DNA of 9,192 nt from Ktedonobacter sp. (GCA_003450555.1 DMFQ01000063.1:5248-14439), one strand, 5' to 3'; numbered from the stretch's first letter, positions 1-7,156 are shown. Program-made: numbers and translations. Notes: generated from the sequence alone by a model not told the origin.

Positions 1-28
1 TACGTAGTATACTCCGAAAGGTTCGTAA

Positions 29-48
29 TGTGAACCATCTAGTTCACA
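29..48 (-). repeat. Short inverted repeat downstream of lon
   Basis: TGTGAAC and GTTCACA form a 7-bp stem (29-35 with 42-48) around a 6-base loop. It directly abuts the larger hairpin at 49-76 that ends lon, so the lon transcript would run into two stem-loops in tandem. It may support termination, or be an operator for a gene outside the window. The role is inferred only from position. Confidence 0.4.
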
Positions 49-76
49 AAACAAACGGTAAAAATACCGTTTGTTT
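49..76 (-). terminator. Probable intrinsic terminator of lon
   Basis: A perfect 12-bp stem (49-60 with 65-76) closes on a 4-base loop. On the minus strand it begins inside the lon stop codon (TAA, 75-77), and its 3' arm ends in GTTTGTTTTG, which serves as a T-rich tract. The A-rich 5' base and T-rich 3' base make it look usable in both directions. The stem core CAAACGG is rather GC-poor for a strong terminator, so efficiency is uncertain. Confidence 0.6.
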
Positions 77-2699
77 AGGAGTCCTGTGTATCAGCTTCCT
101 TAGCCAGTAAATTTGGGTAAGAATCGCGAGTGATACGATCAACCGGGGGAATGATTAACGTAGCTGGATTATTTTCGTCTAAATCATCCTCAGGCTCTTC
201 ATCCGCGGGAAAACCGGTGCGTTGTGGCGTTTGCTCACGGTTGCCAGCCACACGCTCATCTATAAACAATGGGCGAGGTTCGGATAGAGCCTGTTCCTGC
301 TGGTTCTCACTTTCTGCTTCAGGATGAGACGCGCCGAGCAGTGCTACTTCGATAACCTGGTCCATGGTCTCTACAAAGGTAAAACGGATGCGGCGTTGGA
401 TTTTAACAGGTATATCAGCCATGTCCTTTTTATTCTCTGCCGGAACGATCAAATGATGGATGTTTGCCTGGTGAGCGGCAAGCACTTTCTCTTTCAATCC
501 CCCCACGCCCAGTATACGTCCATGCAAAGTAATTTCTCCGGTCAAAGCAATATTCTCACGGATAAGACGTCCGGTGACTGCCGAAATCAGAGCCAACGTG
601 ATCGTAATACCCGCCGATGGACCATCCTTGGGGATGGCATTTTCAGGCAGGTGAATATGCAGGTCAGCCGTTTCTTGAAAATTGGGATCGATTCCCAGGA
701 GGCTGGCCCGCGAACGCACGTAGGTGAGCGAGGCCACCGCTGACTCGCGCATCACATCGCCTAGCTGGCCTGTAATCAGTAAATCGCCTTTCCCTACCAG
801 AGTGACAACCTCTACTGGCAACAATATGCCCCCGTACTCTGTGACGGCTAAACCCATTGCGACGCCGACCTGCGTTTTTTGCGCAGCGGGAGTGAACGTG
901 TAGCGCGGAGGTCCCAGGTACTGTTCAAGGCTATTCGTCGTCAGGCGCAGATATGTTTTTGGCTTCTCGATGACACGCCGGGCAGCTTTGCGACAGATGG
1001 TGGCCAGTTGGCGTTCAAGGTTGCGCACGCCGGCCTCGCGTGTGTAATCTGACACAATATGCTGCATGACGGACAGAGGAATCTTCACCTGCTCTGGGGT
1101 CAGGCCATGCTCATTCAATACTTTGGGCAGGAGGTGGCGCTGCCCGATGGCAACCTTCTCCTCGAACATATAGCCGGGGAGGTCAATAATATCCATGCGG
1201 TCGGCCAGTGCCCTCGGTATCTGATACTTCACGTTCCCAGTACAGATAAAGAAGACCTCCGAGAGATCGTACGGAATCTCCAGGTAGTGATCGGTAAAGG
1301 TATTATTCTGCTCCGGGTCAAGCACTTCCAACAGCGCCGCGGCAGGGTCGCCCCGGTACTCCGCGGAGAGTTTATCGATTTCGTCGAGCAGGAACACCGG
1401 GTTGGAGACGCCCACGGTCTTCATCGACTGGATTATGCGCCCAGGCAACGCGCCAACATACGTGCGGCGGTGTCCGCGAATTTCTGCCTCGTCGTGTACA
1501 CCTCCAAGCGAGATGCGGGCGAACTTCCGCCCTAACGCGTCGGCTATCGAGCGGCCCAATGATGTTTTACCAACGCCAGGGGGGCCGATGAAGCACAGGA
1601 TCTGCCCCTGGCTCTCACTACTGGTATGTCCGCCACGGTCGGCCAACTGCTGTCGCAACTGCCGTACTGCCAGGAACTCAATGATACGCTCCTTGATACC
1701 TTCCAGTCCAAAGTGGTCGGCATCCAGGACACGCCGCGTCTCCTCAATGTCAAAATGGTCCGAGGTCCGTTCGTTCCATGGCAGAGCCAAGACCCAGTCG
1801 ATATAGGAGCGCAACACGGCGACTTCAGCAGATTGTGCGGGGGTACGCTCAAGGCGATCGATCTCCTTGCGCACCCTCGCTATAGCCTCAGCAGGCAAGG
1901 TTTTTTCATTCAACCTTGCGCGAAGTTCATCTGCCTCGGAAGAGGTCTCCATCCCCAACTCTTCCTGGATGGCCCGCAACTGCTCGCGCAGGTAATATTC
2001 TTTCTGAGTGCGGTCTACCTGCGAGCGAACACGGCTGCGGATAGTCGATTCCAATTCAAGTATCTCGATCTCGTTGCCCATGATCACACAAATCTTCTCT
2101 AAACGCTCCAGGGGATCGAACGTCTCCAGGAGATCCTGTTGTTGATGGGTATCGGTGACCAGGTGAGCCGCGAGCATATCTGAAAGGCGGGCGGGCGTTT
2201 TGATCCCGACAATAGAGTTGATATCTTCGACCGAGAAGCGCCGATTCAGCTGGGCATAGTGTTCAAAGAGATTGGTGGCATGACGCACAATCGCATCCGC
2301 CTGGGTGCCGCGCGCCTGAGGTTCCTGGGGAATATCGATGCTGACGCGCATGAAAGGCTCGAGTTCGGCATACTCTTCGATCCTGATACGGTGCAAGCCG
2401 CTTAACAGGACCTGGAGACTGCCGTCTTGCTGGCGGTGCATCGTTGTTATTTCAACCAGAGCACCTGTGGAGTAAATATCTTTAGGTTGAGGATCTTCAA
2501 TATCGGGATCGCGCTGAGAGGCGGTGATCAGAGCGCGGTCAGGCCGCATCATCGCTTCTTCGACAGCACGTACAGACTTCTCGCGCGCAATGGCTAGCGT
2601 CATGCGCGTGCGTGGAAATACTACCATGTTTTTTAACGCCACGAGAGGATACACTTCTTGAGTATCTTCAGATACATCCTGGCGTTCCTGCTCAGTCAT
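75..2699 (-). CDS. lon: ATP-dependent protease Lon
   Basis: Cytoplasmic AAA+ serine protease that unfolds and degrades damaged and some regulatory proteins. The 874-residue product has the full LonA layout: substrate-binding N domain (about 16-205), coiled linker (about 206-360), AAA+ module and protease domain (about 605-790). Visible motifs are Walker A GPPGVGKT (372-379), Walker B FLLDEID (436-442), sensor-1 N489, arginine finger R501, sensor-2 EAGVRNLER with R559, and the catalytic Ser695 in KDGPSAG with Lys738 in GGLKEK. The Ser-Lys spacing of 43 equals that of E. coli Lon (S679/K722). ATG start; a GAAAGGAAG purine run lies upstream but rather far away. The product is about 90 residues longer than E. 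coli Lon, mostly because of an acidic C-terminal tail (about 790-874). It follows clpX after an 84-base gap containing a hairpin terminator. I found no convincing lon promoter in that gap. Confidence 0.97.
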   Translation of the reverse strand: MTEQERQDVSEDTQEVYPLVALKNMVVFPRTRMTLAIAREKSVRAVEEAMMRPDRALITASQRDPDIEDPQPKDIYSTGALVEITTMHRQQDGSLQVLLSGLHRIRIEEYAELEPFMRVSIDIPQEPQARGTQADAIVRHATNLFEHYAQLNRRFSVEDINSIVGIKTPARLSDMLAAHLVTDTHQQQDLLETFDPLERLEKICVIMGNEIEILELESTIRSRVRSQVDRTQKEYYLREQLRAIQEELGMETSSEADELRARLNEKTLPAEAIARVRKEIDRLERTPAQSAEVAVLRSYIDWVLALPWNERTSDHFDIEETRRVLDADHFGLEGIKERIIEFLAVRQLRQQLADRGGHTSSESQGQILCFIGPPGVGKTSLGRSIADALGRKFARISLGGVHDEAEIRGHRRTYVGALPGRIIQSMKTVGVSNPVFLLDEIDKLSAEYRGDPAAALLEVLDPEQNNTFTDHYLEIPYDLSEVFFICTGNVKYQIPRALADRMDIIDLPGYMFEEKVAIGQRHLLPKVLNEHGLTPEQVKIPLSVMQHIVSDYTREAGVRNLERQLATICRKAARRVIEKPKTYLRLTTNSLEQYLGPPRYTFTPAAQKTQVGVAMGLAVTEYGGILLPVEVVTLVGKGDLLITGQLGDVMRESAVASLTYVRSRASLLGIDPNFQETADLHIHLPENAIPKDGPSAGITITLALISAVTGRLIRENIALTGEITLHGRILGVGGLKEKVLAAHQANIHHLIVPAENKKDMADIPVKIQRRIRFTFVETMDQVIEVALLGASHPEAESENQQEQALSEPRPLFIDERVAGNREQTPQRTGFPADEEPEDDLDENNPATLIIPPVDRITRDSYPNLLAKEADTQDS

Positions 2700-2770
2700 G
2701 GATGCCGCCCGCTTCCTTTCGAGAACTAGGTCTATAACGATACTGTTGTGTTATTAAGCATAGTAAAAAG

Positions 2771-2799
2771 AGATGAGTCTGCACTAAGCAGACTCATCT
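2771..2799 (-). terminator. Rho-independent terminator overlapping the end of clpX
   Basis: A perfect 12-bp stem (2771-2782 with 2788-2799) with a 5-base loop is followed on the minus strand by CTTTTTACTA, a classic stem plus T-run. The last sense codons of clpX form the 5' arm, and the TAG stop (2784-2786) lies exactly in the loop. It should end the tig-clpX transcript and partly separate lon from it. A translating ribosome at the stop codon would cover the stem, so termination and translation may interact. Confidence 0.85.
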
Positions 2800-4061
2800 T
2801 CAGGGTATGCAGTTGTTCGACTACTGCGCGTCTCAAGTAAAGGTTTGTGGTGAGCAGTAATCACATCGCTGTTGATAATGACTTTCTTCACGTCCCCACG
2901 TGATGGAATTTCGTACATCACGTCGAGAAGCACATCCTCGATGATACTGCGCAATCCTCGTGCTCCGGTGCGCTGCTTGAGTGCGCCCTCAGCTGCGGCA
3001 TCCAGGGCATCGGTTGTGAAAACCAGTTCAACGCGATCAAGTTGCAAAAACTTCTGGTACTGTTTGATGACAGCGTTCTTCGGCTCGGTCAATATGCGAA
3101 TCAACGCCTCTTTATTCAGGCTATCCAGCGAGACGGCGACGGGTAGACGCCCCACGAATTCTGGGATCAGGCCATACTTGAGCAAATCATCAGGAATGAG
3201 ATGGGTTAAAACCGATTCTTCTGAAGCGTTTTCAACTTTAGTCGTCCCTCTGAAACCCATTAACTTGTTGCTGCCCAGACGCTGCTCGACAATCTTATCC
3301 AGCCCTTCAAAGGCGCCTCCACAAATAAAGAGGATATTGGCTGTGTTGATCTGAATGAAATCCTGGTGGGGATGCTTGCGCCCTCCCTGCGGAGGTACAT
3401 TGGCAATGGTACCCTCGATAATCTTGAGCAGTGCCTGTTGCACACCTTCACCGGAAACATCGCGTGTGATCGAGGGATTGTCCGACTTGCGGGCAATTTT
3501 ATCGATCTCGTCGATATAGACGATGCCTCGTTCAGCGCGCGCTACATCAAAATCCGCCGTCTGGATGAGACGGAGTAGGATGTTCTCGACATCCTCACCA
3601 ACATAGCCCGCCTCTGTAAGCGCCGTTGCATCAGCGATACAGAAGGGTACGTCAAGTACCTTCGCAAGCGTCTGCGCCAACAATGTTTTCCCACAGCCTG
3701 TAGGACCAAGCATCAAGATGTTACTCTTGCCAAGCTCAACATCGTCGATCTGCATCCCGACACCGATACGCTTGTAATGATTGTAAACAGCGACCGCCAG
3801 TGTCTTTTTGGCTCGCTCTTGCCCGACGACGTACTGACTCAGTTGCTCATAAATCTTCTTTGGCGCTGGTATCTTGCCCGTCTGGAGGCGCGGCTTCGTG
3901 ATCGTCGCCTGCTCTTCCTCGATGATCTCACGACAGAGGTCGATACATTCATCACAGATATACACACCACCGGGACCGGCAATGAGCCGCTGTACTTGAT
4001 CCTGGCTCTTCCCGCAAAATGAGCAACGGTATGTCATGCGCGTATTTTTCGAGTTTGCCAC
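2784..4061 (-). CDS. clpX: ATP-dependent Clp protease ATP-binding subunit ClpX
   Basis: AAA+ unfoldase that recognises tagged proteins, threads them through its hexamer pore and feeds them to ClpP. It has 425 residues, against 424 in E. coli. The N-terminal C4 zinc-binding domain has Cys13, 16, 36 and 39. The AAA+ module shows Walker A GPTGCGKT (119-126), the pore loop GYVG (152-155), Walker B VYIDEID (181-187), the RKH loop (228-230), arginine finger region GR305 and sensor-2 GARGLR (366-371). The ClpP-docking loop reads L-MGF (268-270) where E. coli has IGF at the same numbers. The start is GTG at 4059-4061, with GGAAAGG upstream. The in-frame ATG at codon 9 has no ribosome binding site. 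It lies 59 bases after tig with no terminator between them, so the two are probably co-transcribed. clpP is not beside it. Confidence 0.97.
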   Translation of the reverse strand: MANSKNTRMTYRCSFCGKSQDQVQRLIAGPGGVYICDECIDLCREIIEEEQATITKPRLQTGKIPAPKKIYEQLSQYVVGQERAKKTLAVAVYNHYKRIGVGMQIDDVELGKSNILMLGPTGCGKTLLAQTLAKVLDVPFCIADATALTEAGYVGEDVENILLRLIQTADFDVARAERGIVYIDEIDKIARKSDNPSITRDVSGEGVQQALLKIIEGTIANVPPQGGRKHPHQDFIQINTANILFICGGAFEGLDKIVEQRLGSNKLMGFRGTTKVENASEESVLTHLIPDDLLKYGLIPEFVGRLPVAVSLDSLNKEALIRILTEPKNAVIKQYQKFLQLDRVELVFTTDALDAAAEGALKQRTGARGLRSIIEDVLLDVMYEIPSRGDVKKVIINSDVITAHHKPLLETRSSRTTAYPEDESA

Positions 4062-4120
4062 GTTTGTTTATTACCTTTCCCTCACATGCAGCTAGAGAAC
4101 CACATCTGATGGCTACATCT

Positions 4121-5578
4121 CTATTCTACAACATCCACCGGAGTGTCATCTGTTTCATGTACCTCATCGTCGACTTGACCATGGGAATCTTCAGTCTCAG
4201 CATTTTCGGCATTTTCAATACTTACAGTATCATCAGCATTTACAGTTTCACTGGCCAGGGCAGCAACCTCCGCGTTCTCTATACTGGCCTCGGCCTCTGC
4301 GATGGGATCGGGATCAGTCGTCAATTCTATCAGGCGTGAGATGGCCTTTTCGCGACGATAATTAACCGCTATCGAGCGTATCTGTGCATCACTGCGCGGC
4401 AGCGTCTGTCCTGCCTGCTCATAGGCGCGGAAAATCGCCTCGACCTCTTCCGGCAGAATACCGATCTCTTTCTGGTTGGCTACCTGGTCCAATACAAGCT
4501 CGCGCTTGACACGCTTTTCAGCTTCGGGTTCGATATCTTTCAAGTACTCTTCGCGAGTTTTGCGCGTCATGAGCAGGTATTGATCCATTGACATGTGTTG
4601 CTGTTCCAACAGATGTGAAAGCTGATGCAGCATCTCTTCAGCCTCTTCATGGATCAACAGAGGGTGGAGAGTGATCTGAGACTGTTCGATAACAGCATTG
4701 AGTACTTTCTCGCGCAATTCATCACGAATGCGTCGCTGCTTGCTCTCGAGAATATTATCGCTGATGGCCTTGCGCAGGTCTTCCAGGTTATCGTATTGAC
4801 CATCGGTAAGGGTACTGACCAGGGCGTCGTTGAGTTCAGGAACCTCTTTAACCTCCACTTTATGGAGGGTCACAGCGTAGTGAGCTTCTTTTCCGGCCAA
4901 TTTTTCGTTGTTATAGTCTTCTGGCAGGACGGTGGTAAACTCTTTGCTCTCGCCTACCTGCATGCCAACAATATGCTCGTCCATACCAGAGAACATGCCG
5001 TAGCGCTCGCGCGTGAGTTCAAACGGGTTGTCTTTCAGGTCGGAGATGCTCTGCTCTTCGACGGTGAGCTTAAGATCGACCGTCACGCGATCATCATAGT
5101 CAGCAGGACGTTCAACTTCGTGCCAGGTGGTCTGACGAGCACGCATCGACTCTAACTCTTGCTCAACCTCTTCGGAGGTAACATCGGCCTCTTCGCGGTC
5201 AAAGTGGAGGGAGGAGTAATCACCAAGCACTACAGGAGTAATAATCGGCACTTTCAGGCTGAAATGATAGGGCTGGCCCAGTTCTAAAACGGGGGCTTCC
5301 AGCTCGGGCCTGGTAATGGGGTTCAGTTCATGCTCTTTGACAGCGTTGCGATAGGTCTCGGTAATCAGTTCATCAAGACCTTCCTGGTAGATATATTCTT
5401 TGCCGAGCTTGCGTTCAAGCAAGGAGCGGGGAGCTTTGCCCCGGCGGAAGCCCTGCACATCAACTTTTTGTACCAACTTGCGGTACGCTTTATCCGAAGC
5501 CTTTTCCAGTTCATCCCAGGACAATTCTACGTCAAGGACTGCCTCACTGGTAGCTAATTTTTCAACCGAAACCTTCAC
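4121..5578 (-). CDS. tig: Trigger factor (ribosome-associated chaperone)
   Basis: Chaperone that binds the ribosome exit tunnel and shields nascent chains; it also has a prolyl-isomerase domain. The 485-residue product shows the ribosome-binding loop GFRRGKAP (43-50), exactly where E. coli has its signature. An FKBP-like domain follows (about 155-245), then the helical chaperone arms (about 250-420). The GTG start at 5576-5578 gives MKVSVEKL, the usual family N terminus, with GGAGG at 5583-5587. The frame stays open 48 codons further upstream, but that part is a hydrophobic, Cys-rich stretch unlike the family. The last about 65 residues form an acidic Glu/Asp/Ala tail with SIENAE twice (432-437 and 453-458). 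The family average is nearer 430 residues, so the tail accounts for the excess. First gene of the tig-clpX pair. Confidence 0.96.
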   Translation of the reverse strand: MKVSVEKLATSEAVLDVELSWDELEKASDKAYRKLVQKVDVQGFRRGKAPRSLLERKLGKEYIYQEGLDELITETYRNAVKEHELNPITRPELEAPVLELGQPYHFSLKVPIITPVVLGDYSSLHFDREEADVTSEEVEQELESMRARQTTWHEVERPADYDDRVTVDLKLTVEEQSISDLKDNPFELTRERYGMFSGMDEHIVGMQVGESKEFTTVLPEDYNNEKLAGKEAHYAVTLHKVEVKEVPELNDALVSTLTDGQYDNLEDLRKAISDNILESKQRRIRDELREKVLNAVIEQSQITLHPLLIHEEAEEMLHQLSHLLEQQHMSMDQYLLMTRKTREEYLKDIEPEAEKRVKRELVLDQVANQKEIGILPEEVEAIFRAYEQAGQTLPRSDAQIRSIAVNYRREKAISRLIELTTDPDPIAEAEASIENAEVAALASETVNADDTVSIENAENAETEDSHGQVDDEVHETDDTPVDVVE

Positions 5579-5582
5579 ATTT

Positions 5583-5587
5583 CCTCC
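5583..5587 (-). promoter_or_regulatory. Shine-Dalgarno site of tig that fixes its GTG start
   Basis: The minus strand reads TTGGAGGAAAT followed by GTG. The GGAGG core lies 4 bases before the GTG. An overlapping ATG one frame off is followed at once by TGA, so it cannot start the gene. This site, together with the family N terminus, decides against the longer open frame reaching 5722. Confidence 0.8.
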
Positions 5588-5669
5588 AACAGGTAAACAG
5601 TGCAACCAATATTTTTTATCAGGATAGGCACCCAGACATCTACGCACTCCTGAATACGTGATCGTAGCT

Positions 5670-5690
5670 ACAAGAGACAAGAGACAAGAG
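5670..5690. repeat. Tandem heptamer (ACAAGAG)3
   Basis: Three exact head-to-tail copies of a 7-base unit, followed by a partial AGAGACA. On the transcribed strand it reads CTCTTGT three times, ending about 90 bases before the tig start. It is a short tandem repeat able to change copy number by slippage. No function can be read from the sequence. Confidence 0.8.
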
Positions 5691-5815
5691 AGACATGCTG
5701 GGAAGCACAGAGAGGCAATCACTCATACCATAGACCACACCCCCCAAACACCCGACAAGAGGCCGCAGTCTGCAGCGCGTTTCTCACTCTTCAGTTTCTC
5801 AAAACGGAGAGCCAC

Positions 5816-5860
5816 CTATGCTGCGTGAGTTGCATTTGCACTTGCCCATGAGGACGACAT
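5816..5860 (-). CDS. Possible 14-residue leader ORF upstream of tig
   Basis: ATG at 5858-5860 begins MSSSWASANATHAA and ends with TAG. It is preceded by AGGAG with 5-base spacing, the best ribosome binding site in this gap. An ORF this short can easily arise by chance, and no family is recognised. It could be a leader peptide if the tig transcript starts upstream of it. Otherwise it is meaningless. Confidence 0.2.
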   Translation of the reverse strand: MSSSWASANATHAA

Positions 5861-5876
5861 GCTCTCTCCTAATGAA

Positions 5877-5892
5877 GACCGAGCCTGCGGTC
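5877..5892 (-). terminator. Weak hairpin after tRNA-Gly
   Basis: GACCG and CGGTC form a 5-bp stem around a 6-base loop about 20 bases after the tRNA-Gly 3' end. TTCATT follows, so there is no true T-run. It could aid termination or processing of the tRNA transcript, but it is short. Confidence 0.25.
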
Positions 5893-5912
5893 ACCCAATG
5901 CTCAAGTAAATC

Positions 5913-5987
5913 TGGAGCGGGAGACGGGGATCGAACCCGCGACTTTCTCCTTGGCAAGGAGATGCTCTACCACTGAGCCACTCCCGC
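5913..5987 (-). tRNA. tRNA-Gly (anticodon GCC), CCA encoded
   Basis: The minus strand folds as a complete cloverleaf. It has a 7-bp acceptor stem GCGGGAG/CTCCCGC, a D arm GGCTCAGTGGTAGAGC, an anticodon loop TTGCCAA giving GCC (reads GGC and GGU glycine codons), and a T arm with GTTCGATCC. The discriminator base is U, normal for tRNA-Gly. The 3' CCA is encoded at 5913-5915, so the mature end needs no added CCA. It lies 55 bases after tRNA-Leu and is probably on the same transcript. Confidence 0.95.
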
Positions 5988-6042
5988 ATACTAGCGAACG
6001 TATAACTAACGTGTGACTACCCCATTAACTCGATAACCAGAG

Positions 6043-6125
6043 TGGGCGGTGAGAGACTCGAACTCTCACGGTTCATCACCAACAGATCCTAAGTCTGCCC
6101 TGTCTACCAATTTCAGCAACCGCCC
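6043..6125 (-). tRNA. tRNA-Leu (anticodon UAG)
   Basis: An 83-base cloverleaf on the minus strand. The acceptor stem is GGGCGGT/ACCGCCC. The D arm contains AATTGGTAGAC, typical of leucine tRNAs. The anticodon loop CTTAGGA gives UAG (reads CUN codons). A long variable arm follows, then a GAGAG-TTCGAGT-CTCTC T arm. The discriminator is A, as leucyl-tRNA synthetase requires. CTC follows, so CCA is not encoded and must be added by nucleotidyltransferase. First tRNA behind the promoter at 6164-6193. Confidence 0.95.
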
Positions 6126-6163
6126 ATACATCCTGCAAAAATGGGAAAATATCCTACCTGAGG

Positions 6164-6193
6164 ATAATACATCAGTAATATAGCCAATGTCAA
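6164..6193 (-). promoter_or_regulatory. Sigma-70 promoter for the tRNA-Leu/tRNA-Gly pair
   Basis: A perfect TTGACA -35 box (6188-6193) and a TATTAT -10 box (6164-6169, five of six) are separated by 18 bases. Transcription would start near 6157, about 30 bases before the mature tRNA-Leu 5' end. This is the best promoter in the window, as fits stable-RNA genes. Confidence 0.8.
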
Positions 6194-6204
6194 GGCAACT
6201 TTAG

Positions 6205-6241
6205 CAGCCCCGCTTTATAGCTATGTGCGCGGCTGAAGCGG
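6205..6241. repeat. Two interlocking inverted repeats after the histidine kinase
   Basis: CAGCC (6205-6209) matches GGCTG (6231-6235), and the directly adjacent CCGCTT (6210-6215) matches AAGCGG (6236-6241). The pairs cross each other, so either hairpin can form but not easily both. They lie just downstream of the kinase stop codon and upstream of the tRNA promoter. No T-run follows, so this is not a standard terminator. Confidence 0.4.
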
Positions 6242-6246
6242 ATTGC

Positions 6247-7038
6247 TCAATGTAATGGCAGGTCAAATGAGAAGGTTGTCCCCTGGCCTTCAGCAGTGTG
6301 CGGTACTAGACGCAGTACACCTCCATGCGCTTCGATAATACTTTTGGTGATGTGCAACCCCAGGCCGGAACCCTCGCGCGCGCTGGTTGCCTGTAAGCGT
6401 ACATAGGGGCGGAAAAGCTGCCCCATCTCAGCCGAAGGAATACTGGCACCCTGATTATGGACGCTGACATGCACGCTATCGTCGCTATTGTCTCTTTCGT
6501 CCTCTTCCCAAATCCGAACCGTGACAGTAGTATGCTCGTCAGAATACTTGATCGCGTTATCCAGCAGGTTTCCCAGCACCTGTTCCAGGCGCCCGCGATC
6601 CCATTTGCCAATGATGGAGGTCGAAGGAATCTCCAATACTACTGTATGATACGGGGCGACAGGGCGCAATTCCTCCACAACCTCACTTGCCAATGCCACG
6701 ATATCGCACGCCTGCCGTACCAACGTAAACTGGCCCGAATTCAGGCGGGACGAATCAAGCAGGTCATTGACAAGGCGTGTCAAACGTCTGGCCTGGCTGA
6801 TAATAACCTTTGTGCCGCGCTGGATTGTCTCTGGCCGTTGTGTGGGACGCGCCACCATCTGCGCGTAGCTGATGATAGGAGTCAGTGGACCGCGCAATTC
6901 GTGGGCAATCATAGCAATAAACTGCTCTTTACGCGCCAATCGATCCTCTAGTAAGAAATTAGCTTCTGTCAGTTCGTCAACCTGGCGTTGCAGAGCCTCT
7001 ACGATCTCATCCTGTGTTTGCTGGCGCTGAACTTGCAT
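6247..7038 (-). CDS. Sensor-less soluble histidine kinase
   Basis: Two-component kinase that would autophosphorylate on His and pass the phosphate to a response regulator. The 263-residue product has an N-terminal coiled coil (about 5-40), then a HisKA dimerisation domain with FIAMIAHELRGPL carrying His46. The ATPase domain shows the N box NLLDNAIKYS (157-166), the F box LFRPYVRL and the G2 box GSGLGLHITK (223-232). It has no transmembrane segment, PAS or GAF domain, so it should be cytoplasmic and may be controlled through a partner. The G1 box reads NQGASIP (195-201) in place of the usual DxGxGIP. No response regulator lies next to it (an orphan kinase). ATG start with AGGGAG 10 bases upstream. 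The partner and signal cannot be deduced. Confidence 0.9.
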   Translation of the reverse strand: MQVQRQQTQDEIVEALQRQVDELTEANFLLEDRLARKEQFIAMIAHELRGPLTPIISYAQMVARPTQRPETIQRGTKVIISQARRLTRLVNDLLDSSRLNSGQFTLVRQACDIVALASEVVEELRPVAPYHTVVLEIPSTSIIGKWDRGRLEQVLGNLLDNAIKYSDEHTTVTVRIWEEDERDNSDDSVHVSVHNQGASIPSAEMGQLFRPYVRLQATSAREGSGLGLHITKSIIEAHGGVLRLVPHTAEGQGTTFSFDLPLH

Positions 7039-7094
7039 ACCTTTATGTCTCCCTATCCCCTACACCTACCTATTGTGTCTGGGAGTGTATACTA

Positions 7095-7100
7095 ATTATA
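7095..7100 (-). promoter_or_regulatory. Probable -10 box of the histidine kinase promoter
   Basis: A perfect TATAAT lies 57 bases before the kinase ATG, directly preceded by TG. The -35 region at 16-18 bases (around GTTCTT) matches consensus poorly, so the -10 element would have to carry the promoter, or an activator helps. It gives the kinase its own transcription unit after the strong inverted repeat at 7157-7204. Confidence 0.5.
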
Positions 7101-7156
7101 CATGCAGGTATGCGAAAAGAACGTGTTACTAGGAATATTGGGGGGGAACCGAGGCT

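Larger units (their letters stand above)
5579..5912 (-). other. Long leader region between tRNA-Gly and tig
   Basis: About 330 bases without a recognised gene. It holds three perfect tandem copies of ACAAGAG on the plus strand (5670-5690), an 8-base direct repeat GTTTCTCA at 5779-5786 and 5794-5801 (15-base period), and a possible 14-codon ORF (5816-5860) preceded by AGGAG. I could not find a convincing sigma-70 promoter for tig: TTGTCG with a TATGGT-like box at poor spacing is the best weak candidate. The tig promoter is nevertheless expected here. Confidence 0.5.

Noticed and set aside
130..2102. Several open frames of 65-160 codons on the plus strand inside lon
   Set aside because: They are antisense shadows of a well-supported gene, have no family motifs and no ribosome binding sites, and overlap conserved Lon domains.
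5579..5722. Extension of trigger factor by 48 residues to an upstream start
   Set aside because: The extension is a hydrophobic, Cys-rich stretch resembling a signal peptide on a cytoplasmic chaperone. The GTG at 5578 has a Shine-Dalgarno site and gives the family N terminus.
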